DNA of 64,000 nt from Streptomyces sp. NBC_01497 (GCF_036250695.1 NZ_CP109427.1:6696001-6760000), one strand, 5' to 3'. Counted from the first letter of the stretch, positions 26,958 through 36,273 are shown. Numbers and translations are program-made. The notes: a model not told the origin generated them from the sequence alone.

Positions 26958-28301
26958 ATGCAGCCCAACACTCTGCTGGACGCGCTGCTGGAGGAGGCGG
27001 GGATCTCCCACGCGGGCTTCGCCGTGCGGGTCAACCACGCGGGCCGGGCCAGGGGCGTCACCCTGCGGTACGACCACACGGCCGTCTCCCGCTGGCTGCG
27101 CGGCCAGCGGCCGCGCGGCCAGGTGCCCGACCTGATGTGCGGCATCCTCACCGACCGGCTGCGACGCCAGGTGACCCTCGACGACATCGGCTTCGGCGCC
27201 GGGGGCGGCCAGAGCGCGACGGGCACCACGACGTCGCTCGCCGGGTTCGTGGAGCGGGCCACCGCGCTGTGGCGCGGCGACGAGCAGCGCAAGCCGGCCG
27301 CCGTGGACGCGCCGGCCGTGACGGGGACACCGGCCGTGATGCCCGTATGGGAGTGGGAGAACCCACCGGACGACGCGGATGTGTCCCGGGAGGGGCCGGC
27401 GCGGGTGCTGCCCGCGGACATCGAGACGCTGCGCTCCGCGAGGGCACACTACGAACTGATGTACCGCAAGGCGGGCGGCGTCGCCACGCACGCCCGGATC
27501 GTCCGCTTCCTCAACGCGCAGACCGCGCCGCTGCTGCGCGGGAGTTACGGGGACACGCTCGGCCGGGGGCTGCACCGGGCGACCGGCGGACTCGTGGCCG
27601 TCGCCGGCATCTGCGCCTACGACTCGAACGCGCAGGGCCTCGCCCAGCGCTACTTCCATCAGGCGCTTCGGCTCGCGAAGGCGAGCGGCGACCGCGCGCT
27701 GGGCGGGTACGTGATCGCGCTGCTCGTCAACCAGTCGCTGTACCTGGGCGAGTCACGGCAGGCGGTCGCCTTCGCGGAGGCGGCGCTGCGCACGGCCGGC
27801 GCCACTATCAGCCCGGCGCTCGCCACGGACCTGTACGCGATGCAGGCCAAGGCGTACGCGCAACTCGGCGACAGCGTGAGCGCGCGGGACCGGATCCGCT
27901 GCGCGGAACGCGCCGCCGAGCGCATCAGACCCGGTCAGGAGCCCGACGAGACCGGCTATGTGCAGCCGGGTCTGCTCAACGTCCAGGTCGCGGAGGCCCT
28001 GTTGCGTCTCGGGGACCTGCCCGGCGCGCGGATGCACGCGGCGGCGGCCGTGAGTTCCCCGGCGCACGACCGGGGCCGCGTGCACCGGCTCGCGATCCTC
28101 AGCACGGTCGAACTGAGCCAGGGTGAGCCCGACCGGGCGGCGCGCACCGCGGCCGAGATGGCGGAGCGGGCGCGGGGGATGGAGTCGCAGCGGCTGCGGG
28201 ACCGGCTGCGGGCGGTGCGCGACGACCTCGCCGCGAGTGGTTCGATGGACGCGGCGGTCGCGGCGGGCCTGATCGACGGCGCGCTCCGCGTGCCCCTCTA
28301 G
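26958..28301 (+). CDS. NsdA/NsdB-like TPR regulatory protein
   Basis: The 447-residue protein begins with a helix-turn-helix-like region (LDALLEEAGISHAGFAVRVN and YDHTAVSRWLRGQRPRGQVPDLMCGIL) typical of a Streptomyces family that includes the antibiotic regulators NsdA and NsdB. The rest is TPR-like helical repeats (about 220-440, AQRYFHQALRLAKASGDRALGG). The ATG at 26958 follows GGAGGGG. A dyad at 26920-26935 might be an operator. I cannot place it as a true orthologue of any characterised member. By analogy it could influence differentiation or antibiotic production. Confidence 0.75.
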   Translation: MQPNTLLDALLEEAGISHAGFAVRVNHAGRARGVTLRYDHTAVSRWLRGQRPRGQVPDLMCGILTDRLRRQVTLDDIGFGAGGGQSATGTTTSLAGFVERATALWRGDEQRKPAAVDAPAVTGTPAVMPVWEWENPPDDADVSREGPARVLPADIETLRSARAHYELMYRKAGGVATHARIVRFLNAQTAPLLRGSYGDTLGRGLHRATGGLVAVAGICAYDSNAQGLAQRYFHQALRLAKASGDRALGGYVIALLVNQSLYLGESRQAVAFAEAALRTAGATISPALATDLYAMQAKAYAQLGDSVSARDRIRCAERAAERIRPGQEPDETGYVQPGLLNVQVAEALLRLGDLPGARMHAAAAVSSPAHDRGRVHRLAILSTVELSQGEPDRAARTAAEMAERARGMESQRLRDRLRAVRDDLAASGSMDAAVAAGLIDGALRVPL

Positions 28302-28368
28302 ATGCGCCTGTGACAGGGGTCGTCCCAGCGGGATAGTGCCACCGGATCGAACGAAGGGTGGCAGCAAC

Positions 28369-28899
28369 GTGCAGTGGACGAAGCTGAGCGAAAAGAATGT
28401 GTACGGAAATCGCTGGTTCCAGGTCAATCTCGCCGATGTCGAACTGCCGGACGGCCGGCGGCTCGACCACTTCCTGATCCGCCAGCGCCCGGTCTCGGTG
28501 GCGACGGCCGTCAACGCCGACGACGAGGTGCTGATGATCTGGCGGCACCGCTTCATCACCGACAGCTGGGGCTGGGAACTGCCCGCGGGCGTCGTCGAGG
28601 ACGGCGAGAGCCCGGAGGCGGCGGCCGCCCGGGAGATGGAGGAGGAGACCGGCTGGCGGCCCGGCCCGCTGCGGCACCTGCTCACGGTCGAACCCTCCAA
28701 CGGCCTCTCGGACGCGCGGCACCACCTCTACTGGTCGCGTGAGGCGACCTGGATCGGCCATCCCGAGGACGACTTCGAATCGACGCGCCGGTCCTGGGTG
28801 CCGCTCGCGCGGGTGCCCGCGCTGATCGCGGAGGGGCGGGTCCCGGCGGCCAACATGGCGGCGGGCCTGCTGATGCTGCACCACTTACGGCGGGGGTGA
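28369..28899 (+). CDS. NUDIX hydrolase (ADP-sugar pyrophosphatase type) with a TTA codon
   Basis: The 176-residue enzyme has a complete NUDIX box: GVVEDGESPEAAAAREMEEE followed by TGW, matching GX5EX7REUXEEXGU. A preceding QRPVSVATAVNADDEVLMIWRHR strand resembles ADP-ribose pyrophosphatases. The GTG at 28369 follows GAAGGGTGGCAGCAAC; an upstream start at 28336 is less likely. A TTA leucine codon at 28885-28887, five codons before the stop (HHLRRG), is notable because TTA in Streptomyces requires the developmentally controlled bldA tRNA. Full translation may therefore be limited to late growth. Confidence 0.9.
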   Translation: MQWTKLSEKNVYGNRWFQVNLADVELPDGRRLDHFLIRQRPVSVATAVNADDEVLMIWRHRFITDSWGWELPAGVVEDGESPEAAAAREMEEETGWRPGPLRHLLTVEPSNGLSDARHHLYWSREATWIGHPEDDFESTRRSWVPLARVPALIAEGRVPAANMAAGLLMLHHLRRG

Positions 28900-29143
28900 G
28901 GCCCGGTCACGGCGGGGAGGGGACCCGGTGCGGGCGCGGCGAGGGCGCGGTGCGGGCGGGGCGAGGCCGCGGTTCCGGCGGGCCGGCCACGGGTTCTGCC
29001 GGGTGTGTGAGGGGCGTGCGCGTCATCCATAAGTCTCCCTTGGAGACAGTGAAAGGGACTTGACTGGTCGATCATCGGTTGATGTGCTCGGCATCGCACA
29101 TCCGGCCCCTGGGCGGGACCGACTCCGAGGGCGAGGACGCACC

Positions 29144-30814
29144 ATGCCGACCGCGCAGCCAGACCAGCGGGCCACCGGCCGCGAAGAACCTCCCGGAGCC
29201 GGCCGCCTCGGGAGGTTCTTCACCGTCGTGGACCGGATCGGCCGCCGGATACCGCACCCGTTCCTCCTCTTCCTGTACCTGCTGATCGCGCTCGCCGTCG
29301 CCTCCGCGATCCTCGCCTCCCTGCACGCCACGGCGCAGGTGCCCGGCACCGGCAAGGCCGAACCGGTGCGCAGCGTCCTGTCGGTGGCGGGCCTGACGAA
29401 CCTGCTGGACACGCTCGTCCCCAACTTCATCGGGTTCCCGCCGCTCGGGGTCGTCCTCGCGGTGCTGCTGGGCGTGGGCGTCGCGGAGCGCGCCGGATTC
29501 CTGACCACGGTGGTCTCGGTGGTCCTGACGAAGGTGCCGCGCGGCGTCATGCCGTACGCCGTCACGTACATCGCCGCGCAGGGGCATGTGATGGGCGACG
29601 CGTCGATGGTGATCCTGCCGCCGCTCGCCGCGCTCGCCTTTCGCGCCGTGGGGCGCCATCCCATCGCGGGCATGATCGGCTGCTTCGCGTCCACCTCCGT
29701 CGGCTACGCGTCGGGTGTGCTGATCGGCGCGCTCGACGCGAACCTGTCCACGATCACCGCGTCCGTGGTACCGCACGGTCTCGACGTCAGCACGTCGGTC
29801 GTCATGAACTACTTCTTCCAGGCGGCGGCCGGCCTGGTGCTTCCGCTGCTGACCGGGTTCATCCTGGCCCGCTGGGTCGAACCCACGCTCCCGGAACTCC
29901 CCGGGGCCGAGGCCGCTGTTCCGGCGGCGCGAACGGCCGGCGCGCGTGGCCCTGCCGGGGCGGCGGGCACAGCCGGAGGTTCGGTCACCGGACACGCGCC
30001 CGGCCTCGCGCACGCGGCGGCCACCGGAGGCCCGTCGGACCCGGTGCCCGCCGCGACGCCCGAGGAGCGGCGCGGACTCGGCGTGGCCGTCATCGCGCTG
30101 GCCGTGTTCCTGGCGCTCACCTTCTGCTGCTGGCTGATCCCCGGCGGGCCGCTCCAGGGCCCTGGCGGAGCGCTGGTCAAGTCACCGTTCTTCGACGGCG
30201 TCGTGCCGCTCGTCATGCTCTCGTTCCTGGTCTGCGGCATCGCGTACGGCATCCCCGCCGGGACGATCCGGCGGCCGGCCGACGTACCGAGGATGATGGG
30301 CGAGGCCCTCCAGTCCATGCTCGGCTACATCGTCATCGCCTTCACGGCCGGACAGTTCATCGCGATGTTCGACTGGAGCCACCTCGGCGACTACCTCGCG
30401 GTGCGGGGCGCGGACGGCCTGCGCTCGGCCCATGTGACGGGATTCTGGGCGCTGTTGCTGATGATGGTGTTCAGCGGCCTGCTCTCGCTCGTCATCTTCT
30501 CGGGCGCCTCGCTGTGGACGGTGCTCGCGCCGGTCCTCGTACCGATCTTCGTGGGGCTCGGCTTCCATCCCGGCGTCGCGCAGGCCGCGTACCGGGTGGG
30601 GGACTCGGTGACGCATCCCGTCTCGCCGCTCAACCCCTACGTGTACATGCTGGAACTCTCGGCCCGGAAGTACGACCCGGGCTTCACGCTGGGCAGCCTC
30701 TTCGCGCGGCTCAGCCTGTTCGTCGTCCCGGTCGCCGTGCTGTGGGCGGGCATCTTCGCGGTGTTCTACTTCGCGGGCATCCCGTTCGGACCCGGCACAC
30801 CGACCCGCCTGTAG
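29144..30814 (+). CDS. AbgT-family (p-aminobenzoyl-glutamate type) transporter
   Basis: This 556-residue polytopic membrane protein has family segments RRIPHPFLLFLYLLIALAVASA, GVAERAGFL, HVMGDASMVILPPLAALAF, GMIGCFASTSVGYASGVLIG, and SDSVTHPVSPLNPYV-like GDSVTHPVSPLNPYVYM. A soluble Ala/Gly-rich loop at about 245-300 separates the two halves. AbgT imports p-aminobenzoyl-glutamate in E. coli, and homologues can export sulfonamides. The adjacent downstream gene encodes an M20 amidohydrolase, so import and hydrolysis of a folate breakdown product or another acyl-amino acid is the best reading. Confidence 0.9.
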   Translation: MPTAQPDQRATGREEPPGAGRLGRFFTVVDRIGRRIPHPFLLFLYLLIALAVASAILASLHATAQVPGTGKAEPVRSVLSVAGLTNLLDTLVPNFIGFPPLGVVLAVLLGVGVAERAGFLTTVVSVVLTKVPRGVMPYAVTYIAAQGHVMGDASMVILPPLAALAFRAVGRHPIAGMIGCFASTSVGYASGVLIGALDANLSTITASVVPHGLDVSTSVVMNYFFQAAAGLVLPLLTGFILARWVEPTLPELPGAEAAVPAARTAGARGPAGAAGTAGGSVTGHAPGLAHAAATGGPSDPVPAATPEERRGLGVAVIALAVFLALTFCCWLIPGGPLQGPGGALVKSPFFDGVVPLVMLSFLVCGIAYGIPAGTIRRPADVPRMMGEALQSMLGYIVIAFTAGQFIAMFDWSHLGDYLAVRGADGLRSAHVTGFWALLLMMVFSGLLSLVIFSGASLWTVLAPVLVPIFVGLGFHPGVAQAAYRVGDSVTHPVSPLNPYVYMLELSARKYDPGFTLGSLFARLSLFVVPVAVLWAGIFAVFYFAGIPFGPGTPTRL

Positions 30815-30856
30815 GCACCCCCTCCCGGCCACCGACCCGCTGCGAAAGGCACGACC

Positions 30857-32161
30857 ATGCACGACGACCACGACGCGAAGGCCCCGCGACCGCTCACGAG
30901 CACGGCCGTGCGCTGGCGGCGCGACCTGCACCGCCACCCCGAGGTCGGCTTCACGGAGTTCCGCACGGCGAGCCGCGTCGCGGGCGCGCTCGCCGACCTC
31001 GGCTGGGAGATACGCACGGGCACCGACGCCCTCTCGCCCGGCGACCGGCTCGGCGTACCGGCGGACGCGGAAGTGGACGCCGCCTACCGGCGGGCCGCCG
31101 CCTCGGGCGGCGACCAGCGGTTCCTGCCGGCCATGGAGGGCGGGAACACCGCCGTCGTCGCGACCTGGCGGGCGGCCGCGCCCGGCCCCGCGCTCGGGCT
31201 GCGCGCCGACCTGGACGCCCTGCCCATCAGGGAGTCGGCAGACGAGGGACACCGCCCCGCGCGCGAGGGGTTCAGGTCCGTGTACGAGGGCGTGATGCAC
31301 GCGTGCGGCCACGACGGGCACATCGCCATGGCCGTCGAACTCGCCGAGCGGCTGGCGGCCGACCCCCCGCCGGCGGGCTCCGTGACGCTGCTCCTGCAGC
31401 CCGCCGAGGAAGGCGGCCGGGGGGCGCGCGCCATGGTGCCCGCGGGCGTCGCCGACGACATCGACGTGCTGATCGCGCCGCACCTCGGCCTCAACCTGCC
31501 CACCGGCACCATCGCGTCATCCCTCGACGGGCTGCTCGCCAACTCCAAACTGCGCGCCGTCTTCCACGGCGTGGCCTCGCACGCCTCGCTCGCCCCGCAC
31601 GAGGGCCGCAGCGCCCTGCTCGGCGCCGCGGCCGCCACCCTCGCCGTGCACGGCATGCCCCGCTTCCCGGGCCACGAGACACGCGTGGCGGTCGGCCGGA
31701 TCAGCGGCGGCACCTCAAGCAACATCGTGCCGGACCGCGCCGAGATGCTCCTGGAGACGCGGGCAGACGAGGGCGCCGTCAACGAGGACCTTCAGGCCCG
31801 GGTCCGCACGGCACTGCGCGGAGCCGCCGAGACGTACGGGCTGGCGGTGGACATCGAGCTGATCGGCGGCGTCACCACGGCCCGCGCCGACCGCCCCGCC
31901 GTCGCCCTGGTCGAGGCGGCCGCGGCGGCCGAGGGGCTGCGCGTGGTGCGGGCCCGCGCGGAGGACGGCGTGGCGAGCGACGACGCGACCGCGTTCATGC
32001 GCCGCGTCCAGGAACGCGGCGGCGTCGCCTCGTACATCGGCATCGGCTCGACCCTCGCCGCCCCACACCACACCCCGTCCTTCGACCTCGACGAGGCGGC
32101 GCTGCCGCTCGGTGTCGCCCTGCTGGAATCCCTGGTACGGCGGACGCTGGCAGGGGAGTAG
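30857..32161 (+). CDS. M20-family amidohydrolase (AbgB/hippurate hydrolase-like)
   Basis: The 434-residue dinuclear metallopeptidase has RRDLHRHPEVGFTEFRTAS near the start, ADLDALPIRE, metal ligands in HACGHDGHIAMAVELAE, LLQPAEEGGRGARAM and APHLG, and an inserted dimerisation domain with HASLAPHEGRSALLGAAAA. It lies 42 bp after the AbgT transporter gene with GAAAGGCACGACC before the ATG, so the two are one operon. The likely reaction is hydrolysis of an acyl-glutamate amide such as p-aminobenzoyl-glutamate. Substrate assignment relies on the transporter. Confidence 0.9.
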   Translation: MHDDHDAKAPRPLTSTAVRWRRDLHRHPEVGFTEFRTASRVAGALADLGWEIRTGTDALSPGDRLGVPADAEVDAAYRRAAASGGDQRFLPAMEGGNTAVVATWRAAAPGPALGLRADLDALPIRESADEGHRPAREGFRSVYEGVMHACGHDGHIAMAVELAERLAADPPPAGSVTLLLQPAEEGGRGARAMVPAGVADDIDVLIAPHLGLNLPTGTIASSLDGLLANSKLRAVFHGVASHASLAPHEGRSALLGAAAATLAVHGMPRFPGHETRVAVGRISGGTSSNIVPDRAEMLLETRADEGAVNEDLQARVRTALRGAAETYGLAVDIELIGGVTTARADRPAVALVEAAAAAEGLRVVRARAEDGVASDDATAFMRRVQERGGVASYIGIGSTLAAPHHTPSFDLDEAALPLGVALLESLVRRTLAGE

Positions 32162-32272
32162 AACCGGGGCCGGGCTTTCGTACGAGGCGTCGGACTCCAC
32201 AGCTCACTGTTCGCCGCCACGCGGCGGAGCGGACGACCGGGCGATCGGCTCCGCAGCGTCCGGAGCGCGATG

Positions 32273-32971
32273 TCACGCGGGCGGTGGCGGGTCCGCGGTC
32301 GTGCTCAGGCCGCCCAGGAGCATGTCGAGGCCGGTGATGAACTGGTCGCGGTCGTCGTGGTCGCGCAGGTCCTTGGCCGCGCGCACCAGGAAGGGGTGGT
32401 CGGCGGGGTCGAGTTCTGACCAGCGCTCGGCGGTGTGCAGGAGAAAGGCGTCGCGGCTGGTGGCCGCGTCGAGGTCGGTGTGCGGGGCGACGATCTGGGC
32501 GCTGACGCCGGTGACGTAGTAGGAGATCGCGGTGGAGACCGCGAAATGCCGTTCGGGGGGCACCCGGGTCCCCACGACCAGCGTGCCGATGCGGTCGAGC
32601 AGGCGCAGCGCGTTCTCCAGCGTCGCCGGCGCGTTGACGTGGGACGCGGCCCACGGGTGCCGGACAAGGGCGTCGAAGACGGCGACGGCGAGCGCGCGCA
32701 GTCCGGGGACCGCGCCGTCCTGAGGGCGCGGGTCCGCGGCGAGAGCGTCGCCGAGCACCTGATCGGCGGCAAGTGCGACGAGTTCGTCCTTGTTCGACAC
32801 GTACCAGTACAGCGCGCCGGGGCCGGTGTTCAGCGCCTTGGCCAGCAGCCGGAAGGTGAGTCCCCGCTCGCCGTGCTCGTCCAGCAGTTCGACGGCCGCG
32901 CCGACGATCATCTCTCGCGACAGCGCGCCGGCGCGCCCCCCGGTGGGCGCTCTTCCTCGGGTCCGTGGCAT
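32273..32971 (-). CDS. TetR-family repressor
   Basis: The 232-residue protein has a TetR helix-turn-helix (SREMIVGAAVELLDEHGERG, LTFRLLAKALNTGPGALYWY, VSNKDELVALAADQVL) and a TetR_C-type ligand domain of ~150 residues. The ATG at 32971 was chosen because the upstream frame crosses the operator. It is divergent from a TetX-like flavin monooxygenase, and a 41-bp inverted repeat sits between the two starts. By analogy with tetR/tetX-type pairs it should repress the monooxygenase until an inducer binds. Confidence 0.9.
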   Translation of the reverse strand: MPRTRGRAPTGGRAGALSREMIVGAAVELLDEHGERGLTFRLLAKALNTGPGALYWYVSNKDELVALAADQVLGDALAADPRPQDGAVPGLRALAVAVFDALVRHPWAASHVNAPATLENALRLLDRIGTLVVGTRVPPERHFAVSTAISYYVTGVSAQIVAPHTDLDAATSRDAFLLHTAERWSELDPADHPFLVRAAKDLRDHDDRDQFITGLDMLLGGLSTTADPPPPA

Positions 32972-32993
32972 GGCCTCATTTTGACACGTCCGT

Positions 32994-33034
32994 CTGGTCC
33001 GGTGTTCCATATCGAATATGGAACGCCGGACCAG
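32994..33034. promoter_or_regulatory. 41-bp inverted-repeat operator between the tetR and monooxygenase genes
   Basis: CTGGTCCGGTGTTCCATAT (32994-33012) and its inverted copy at 33016-33034 match at 18 of 19 positions around a 3-bp spacer CGA. The site lies 23 bp upstream of the tetR start and 38 bp upstream of the monooxygenase start, and its centre is strikingly AT-rich. A TetR dimer, or a pair of dimers, binding here could shut off both promoters. Confidence 0.85.
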
Positions 33035-33071
33035 TCGGCTCGGGCCGACGCCGGAGCCGCGCCCGCAGGGA

Positions 33072-34247
33072 ATGAGGAAGCCCGTGACCACCCTTCACCG
33101 CCCCATCGCCATCGTCGGCGCGGGACTCGGGGGCCTGACCCTGGCCCGGGTCCTCCACGTCCACGGCATCCGGGCAACGGTCTACGAGGCCGACGCCTAC
33201 GACGGGTCCCGCACCCAAGGCGGCCAGCTCGACATCCACGAGGGCGACGGGCAGCGGGCCCTCGCCGACGCCGGCCTGCTCGACGCGTTCCACGCGATCA
33301 TCCACGAAGGCGCCGAGGCGTCGCGCCTGCTCGACCAGCACGGCACGCTGCTCTTCGACGCCCCCGACGACGGCACCGCGCAGCGTCCCGAAGTGCTCCG
33401 CGGAGACCTGCGCCGGATCCTGCTCGACTCCCTGCCCGAGCGGACGGTCCAGTGGGGACACAAGGTCACCGGTGTCCACTCCCTCGGCGACGGCCGGCAC
33501 CAACTGACCTTCGCCGACGGCTCGGCCGTGACCTGCGGTCTTCTCGTCGGCGCCGACGGAGCCTGGTCGAAGGTCCGCCCGGTGCTCTCCGACGCCGTGC
33601 CCGCGTACACCGGCACCACGGTCATCGACACCTACCTGTACGACGCCGACGAGCGGCGCCCGGAGACGGCCGCGGCGGTCGGCGCCGGCGCGATGTACGC
33701 GCTGACACCGGGCAAGGCGCTCATCGCGCACCGCGAGGCGGGGAACGTCCTGCACACCTACGTCGAGCTGAACCGCTCCGCCGGGTGGATGGCCGCCATC
33801 GACTTCACCGACGCCGCCGCCGCGACCGCCCGGATCGCGGCCGAGTTCGAGGGGTGGGCCCCGGAGCTCACCGCGCTGATCACCGACGGCGAGAGCGCTC
33901 CGGTCGCCCGCATGCTCCACACGCTCCCGGAAGGGCACCGATGGGAGCGTGTGCCCGGAGTGACGCTCCTCGGCGACGCCGCTCACCTGATGCCGCCTTC
34001 GGGTGACGGCGCGAACCTGGCGATGTTCGACGGCGCCGAACTCGGTAAGGCCCTCGCCGCGCACCCCGACGACTTCGAGGCGGCCCTCACCGCCTACGAG
34101 GCGGCGCTGTTCCCGCGTACCGAACCCCTCTACGCCGAGGCGCGCGAGATGCTGGACCTCTGTCTCGGCGAGGGCGCACCCCACGGATTCATCGGCCTCT
34201 TCACCGGTGGCCCCCAGGGTCAGGACGCGGCACCCGCGCAGTCCTGA
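33072..34247 (+). CDS. FAD-dependent monooxygenase (TetX-like)
   Basis: The 391-residue group A flavoprotein hydroxylase has the GXGXXG dinucleotide motif IAIVGAGLGGLTLARVL, the DG motif GADGAWSKVRP, and the FAD motif LLGDAAHLMPPSGDGANLAM. The general layout, including GGQLDIHEGDGQRAL, is that of TetX-type monooxygenases. Starts at ATG 33072 and GTG 33084 are both possible, and the frame to 33018 would run into the operator. It probably hydroxylates an aromatic substrate or antibiotic, but sequence alone cannot say which. Control by the divergent TetR repressor is likely. Confidence 0.9.
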   Translation: MRKPVTTLHRPIAIVGAGLGGLTLARVLHVHGIRATVYEADAYDGSRTQGGQLDIHEGDGQRALADAGLLDAFHAIIHEGAEASRLLDQHGTLLFDAPDDGTAQRPEVLRGDLRRILLDSLPERTVQWGHKVTGVHSLGDGRHQLTFADGSAVTCGLLVGADGAWSKVRPVLSDAVPAYTGTTVIDTYLYDADERRPETAAAVGAGAMYALTPGKALIAHREAGNVLHTYVELNRSAGWMAAIDFTDAAAATARIAAEFEGWAPELTALITDGESAPVARMLHTLPEGHRWERVPGVTLLGDAAHLMPPSGDGANLAMFDGAELGKALAAHPDDFEAALTAYEAALFPRTEPLYAEAREMLDLCLGEGAPHGFIGLFTGGPQGQDAAPAQS

Positions 34248-34368
34248 CCCGCACCGCCGACGGGCCCCGTGCCCTCGGCGGGCCGCGCGCACCGGGTGGC
34301 GACCCCGGCCGGGCCGTGGGAGCCCGGCCGCAGCGCCGGGCCGCGAGGACCCCTCGGCGTCGGGACGT

Positions 34369-35241
34369 TCAGGAGTACGGGTAGAAGCCGTGGTTCGTCT
34401 TGCGGCCGAGACGGCCCGCGTCGACCATGCGCTGGAGCAGCGGGGGAGCGGCGTACAGCGGCTCCTTGAACTCGGTGTACATCGAGTCCGCCACCGAGGC
34501 GACCGTGTCCAGACCGATGAGGTCGGCGAGCTTCAGCGGGCCCATCGGGTGGGCGCAGCCGAGTTCCATGCCGTTGTCGATGTCCTCGCGGCTCGCGATG
34601 CCGGACTCGAACATGCGGATCGCGGCGAGCAGGTACGGGATCAGCAGGGCGTTCACCACGAAGCCCGAGCGGTCCTGGGCGCGGATCGCGTGCTTGCCCA
34701 GTATGTCGGTCACCACCCCCTCCGCGCGCTTGAGGGTCTCGTCGGACGTGGTCAGCGCGGGGATCAGCTCGACCAGCCGCTGCACCGGGGCCGGGTTGAA
34801 GAAGTGGATGCCGATGACCTGGTCGGGACGCGAGGTGGCGACGGCGAGCCGTACGAGCGGGATGGACGACGTGTTCGACGCGAGGATCGCGTCCTTGCGC
34901 GTCACCACCTGGTCAAGTACGCGGAAGATCTCCGTCTTGACCTGCTCGTTCTCGACGACGGCCTCGATCACGAGGTCACGGTCGGCGAACTCGCCGAGGT
35001 CGGTCGTGTACGTGAGGCGGTCGAGCGCCTCGTCCCGCTGCACCTCGGTGATCTTGCCGCGCCCGGCGGCCTTCGTCAGGGACGAGACGATACGGGTCCG
35101 ACCGATCTCCAGCGCCTCGCCGGTGGTCTCGGCGACCATCACCTGCAGGCCGCTGCGCGCGGCCACCTCGGCGATGCCCGCGCCCATCTGGCCGCAGCCC
35201 ACCACTCCGACGCGGGTGATATCGGTACTGGTGTCGGTCAC
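34369..35241 (-). CDS. 3-hydroxybutyryl-CoA dehydrogenase
   Basis: The 290-residue enzyme has the NAD-binding motif VGVVGCGQMGAGIAE, the family segment ASNTSSIPL, the catalytic-region HFFNPAPVQRLVELI, and the C-terminal helical domain ending GRKTNHGFYPYS. This is the single-domain HBDH layout used in butyrate/PHB metabolism and extender-unit (crotonyl-CoA) supply in Streptomyces. The GTG at 35241 has GAGGGG upstream. It stands alone, with unrelated neighbours on both sides. Confidence 0.92.
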   Translation of the reverse strand: MTDTSTDITRVGVVGCGQMGAGIAEVAARSGLQVMVAETTGEALEIGRTRIVSSLTKAAGRGKITEVQRDEALDRLTYTTDLGEFADRDLVIEAVVENEQVKTEIFRVLDQVVTRKDAILASNTSSIPLVRLAVATSRPDQVIGIHFFNPAPVQRLVELIPALTTSDETLKRAEGVVTDILGKHAIRAQDRSGFVVNALLIPYLLAAIRMFESGIASREDIDNGMELGCAHPMGPLKLADLIGLDTVASVADSMYTEFKEPLYAAPPLLQRMVDAGRLGRKTNHGFYPYS

Positions 35242-35376
35242 GTCGACCCCTCACTGATCGGTGTTTTCCGCCGGTCCCCGGGGTGATGCCGAGGGACTTC
35301 ACGCCAAGACGTTACTCTGCGCTCCGGCGTGCGGCGGCTCAGGGAGGGGCGCGTGTACCCGCGTACGCGCCGGTCG

Positions 35377-36273
35377 TCAGGTGCGGGCCCGCTGAGTGAC
35401 AGTGATGCAGACCAGCACCACCGCCGCGCACAGCACCGCCACGGCGCTCAGCCGCTCTCCCAGCAGCAGGACCGACCAGACAAGGGTCAGCAGCGGTTGC
35501 GCCAATTGGAGCTGGCTGGCCCGGGCGACTCCGATCGCGGCCATACCCCGGTACCAGACGTAGAGCCCGCAGAAGGTCGAGCCGGCCGCCACCCACACCA
35601 GGCCCACCACGCCGTGAGCGGTAAGGCGCACCGGTTCGTACGCGAGTGCCACAGCGCCCCCCGCCACCGCGAGCGGCGCACACGCGACCAGCGCCCATCC
35701 AACGACCTGCCAGCCGGGCATCTCGCGGGCGAGCCGGCCGCCCTCCGCGTAGCCCGCCGCGCATACCAGCAGCGCGCCGAACAGGTACAGGTCGGCCGTC
35801 GAGAGGGCGCCGCCGCTCTGCTCCACCGCGAACGCGATCACCACGGCCGCTCCCGCCAGCGCCCCGTACCAGAACGTCCGGGACGGGGAGCGGTGCCCGC
35901 GCACCGCCCCGTACACGGCCGTGGTCAACGGAAGCAGGCCCACCACCACGGCCGCGTGCGACGTGCTGGACGTGCCGAGCGCCAGCGTCGTCAGCAGCGG
36001 GAACCCGATGACGGTGCCGCCCGCGACGGCGGCGAGCGGTCCCCAGTGCCGCCGCGCCGGTACGGGCACCCGGCGCGAGAGGAGGAACGCCAGCGCGATC
36101 AGCGCCGCGAGGACCGTCCGCAGGGCGACGAACGCCCAGGGGCCGAAGCTCTGAAGGCCCCAGGCCGTGGAGGGGAACGTGAGGGAGAAGGCCGCCACAC
36201 CGGCGGCGGCGAGGAGGGTGCCGCCGCGGACCGATATCGGCGAGAGGGCGGTAGCGCTATTCTCTACTGTCAT
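35377..36273 (-). CDS. EamA-family (DMT superfamily) membrane transporter
   Basis: This 298-residue protein has about ten hydrophobic spans arranged as two repeats, starting GTLLAAAGVAAFSLTFPSTAWG and ending LGERLSAVAVLCAAVVLVCI, typical of EamA exporters of metabolites or amino acids. Its ATG (36271-36273) overlaps the ATG of the divergent MocR-type regulator gene (36272-36274) by two bases. Neither start has a Shine-Dalgarno sequence, so both messages may be leaderless. The regulator probably controls this transporter. Substrate unknown. Confidence 0.87.
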   Translation of the reverse strand: MTVENSATALSPISVRGGTLLAAAGVAAFSLTFPSTAWGLQSFGPWAFVALRTVLAALIALAFLLSRRVPVPARRHWGPLAAVAGGTVIGFPLLTTLALGTSSTSHAAVVVGLLPLTTAVYGAVRGHRSPSRTFWYGALAGAAVVIAFAVEQSGGALSTADLYLFGALLVCAAGYAEGGRLAREMPGWQVVGWALVACAPLAVAGGAVALAYEPVRLTAHGVVGLVWVAAGSTFCGLYVWYRGMAAIGVARASQLQLAQPLLTLVWSVLLLGERLSAVAVLCAAVVLVCITVTQRART

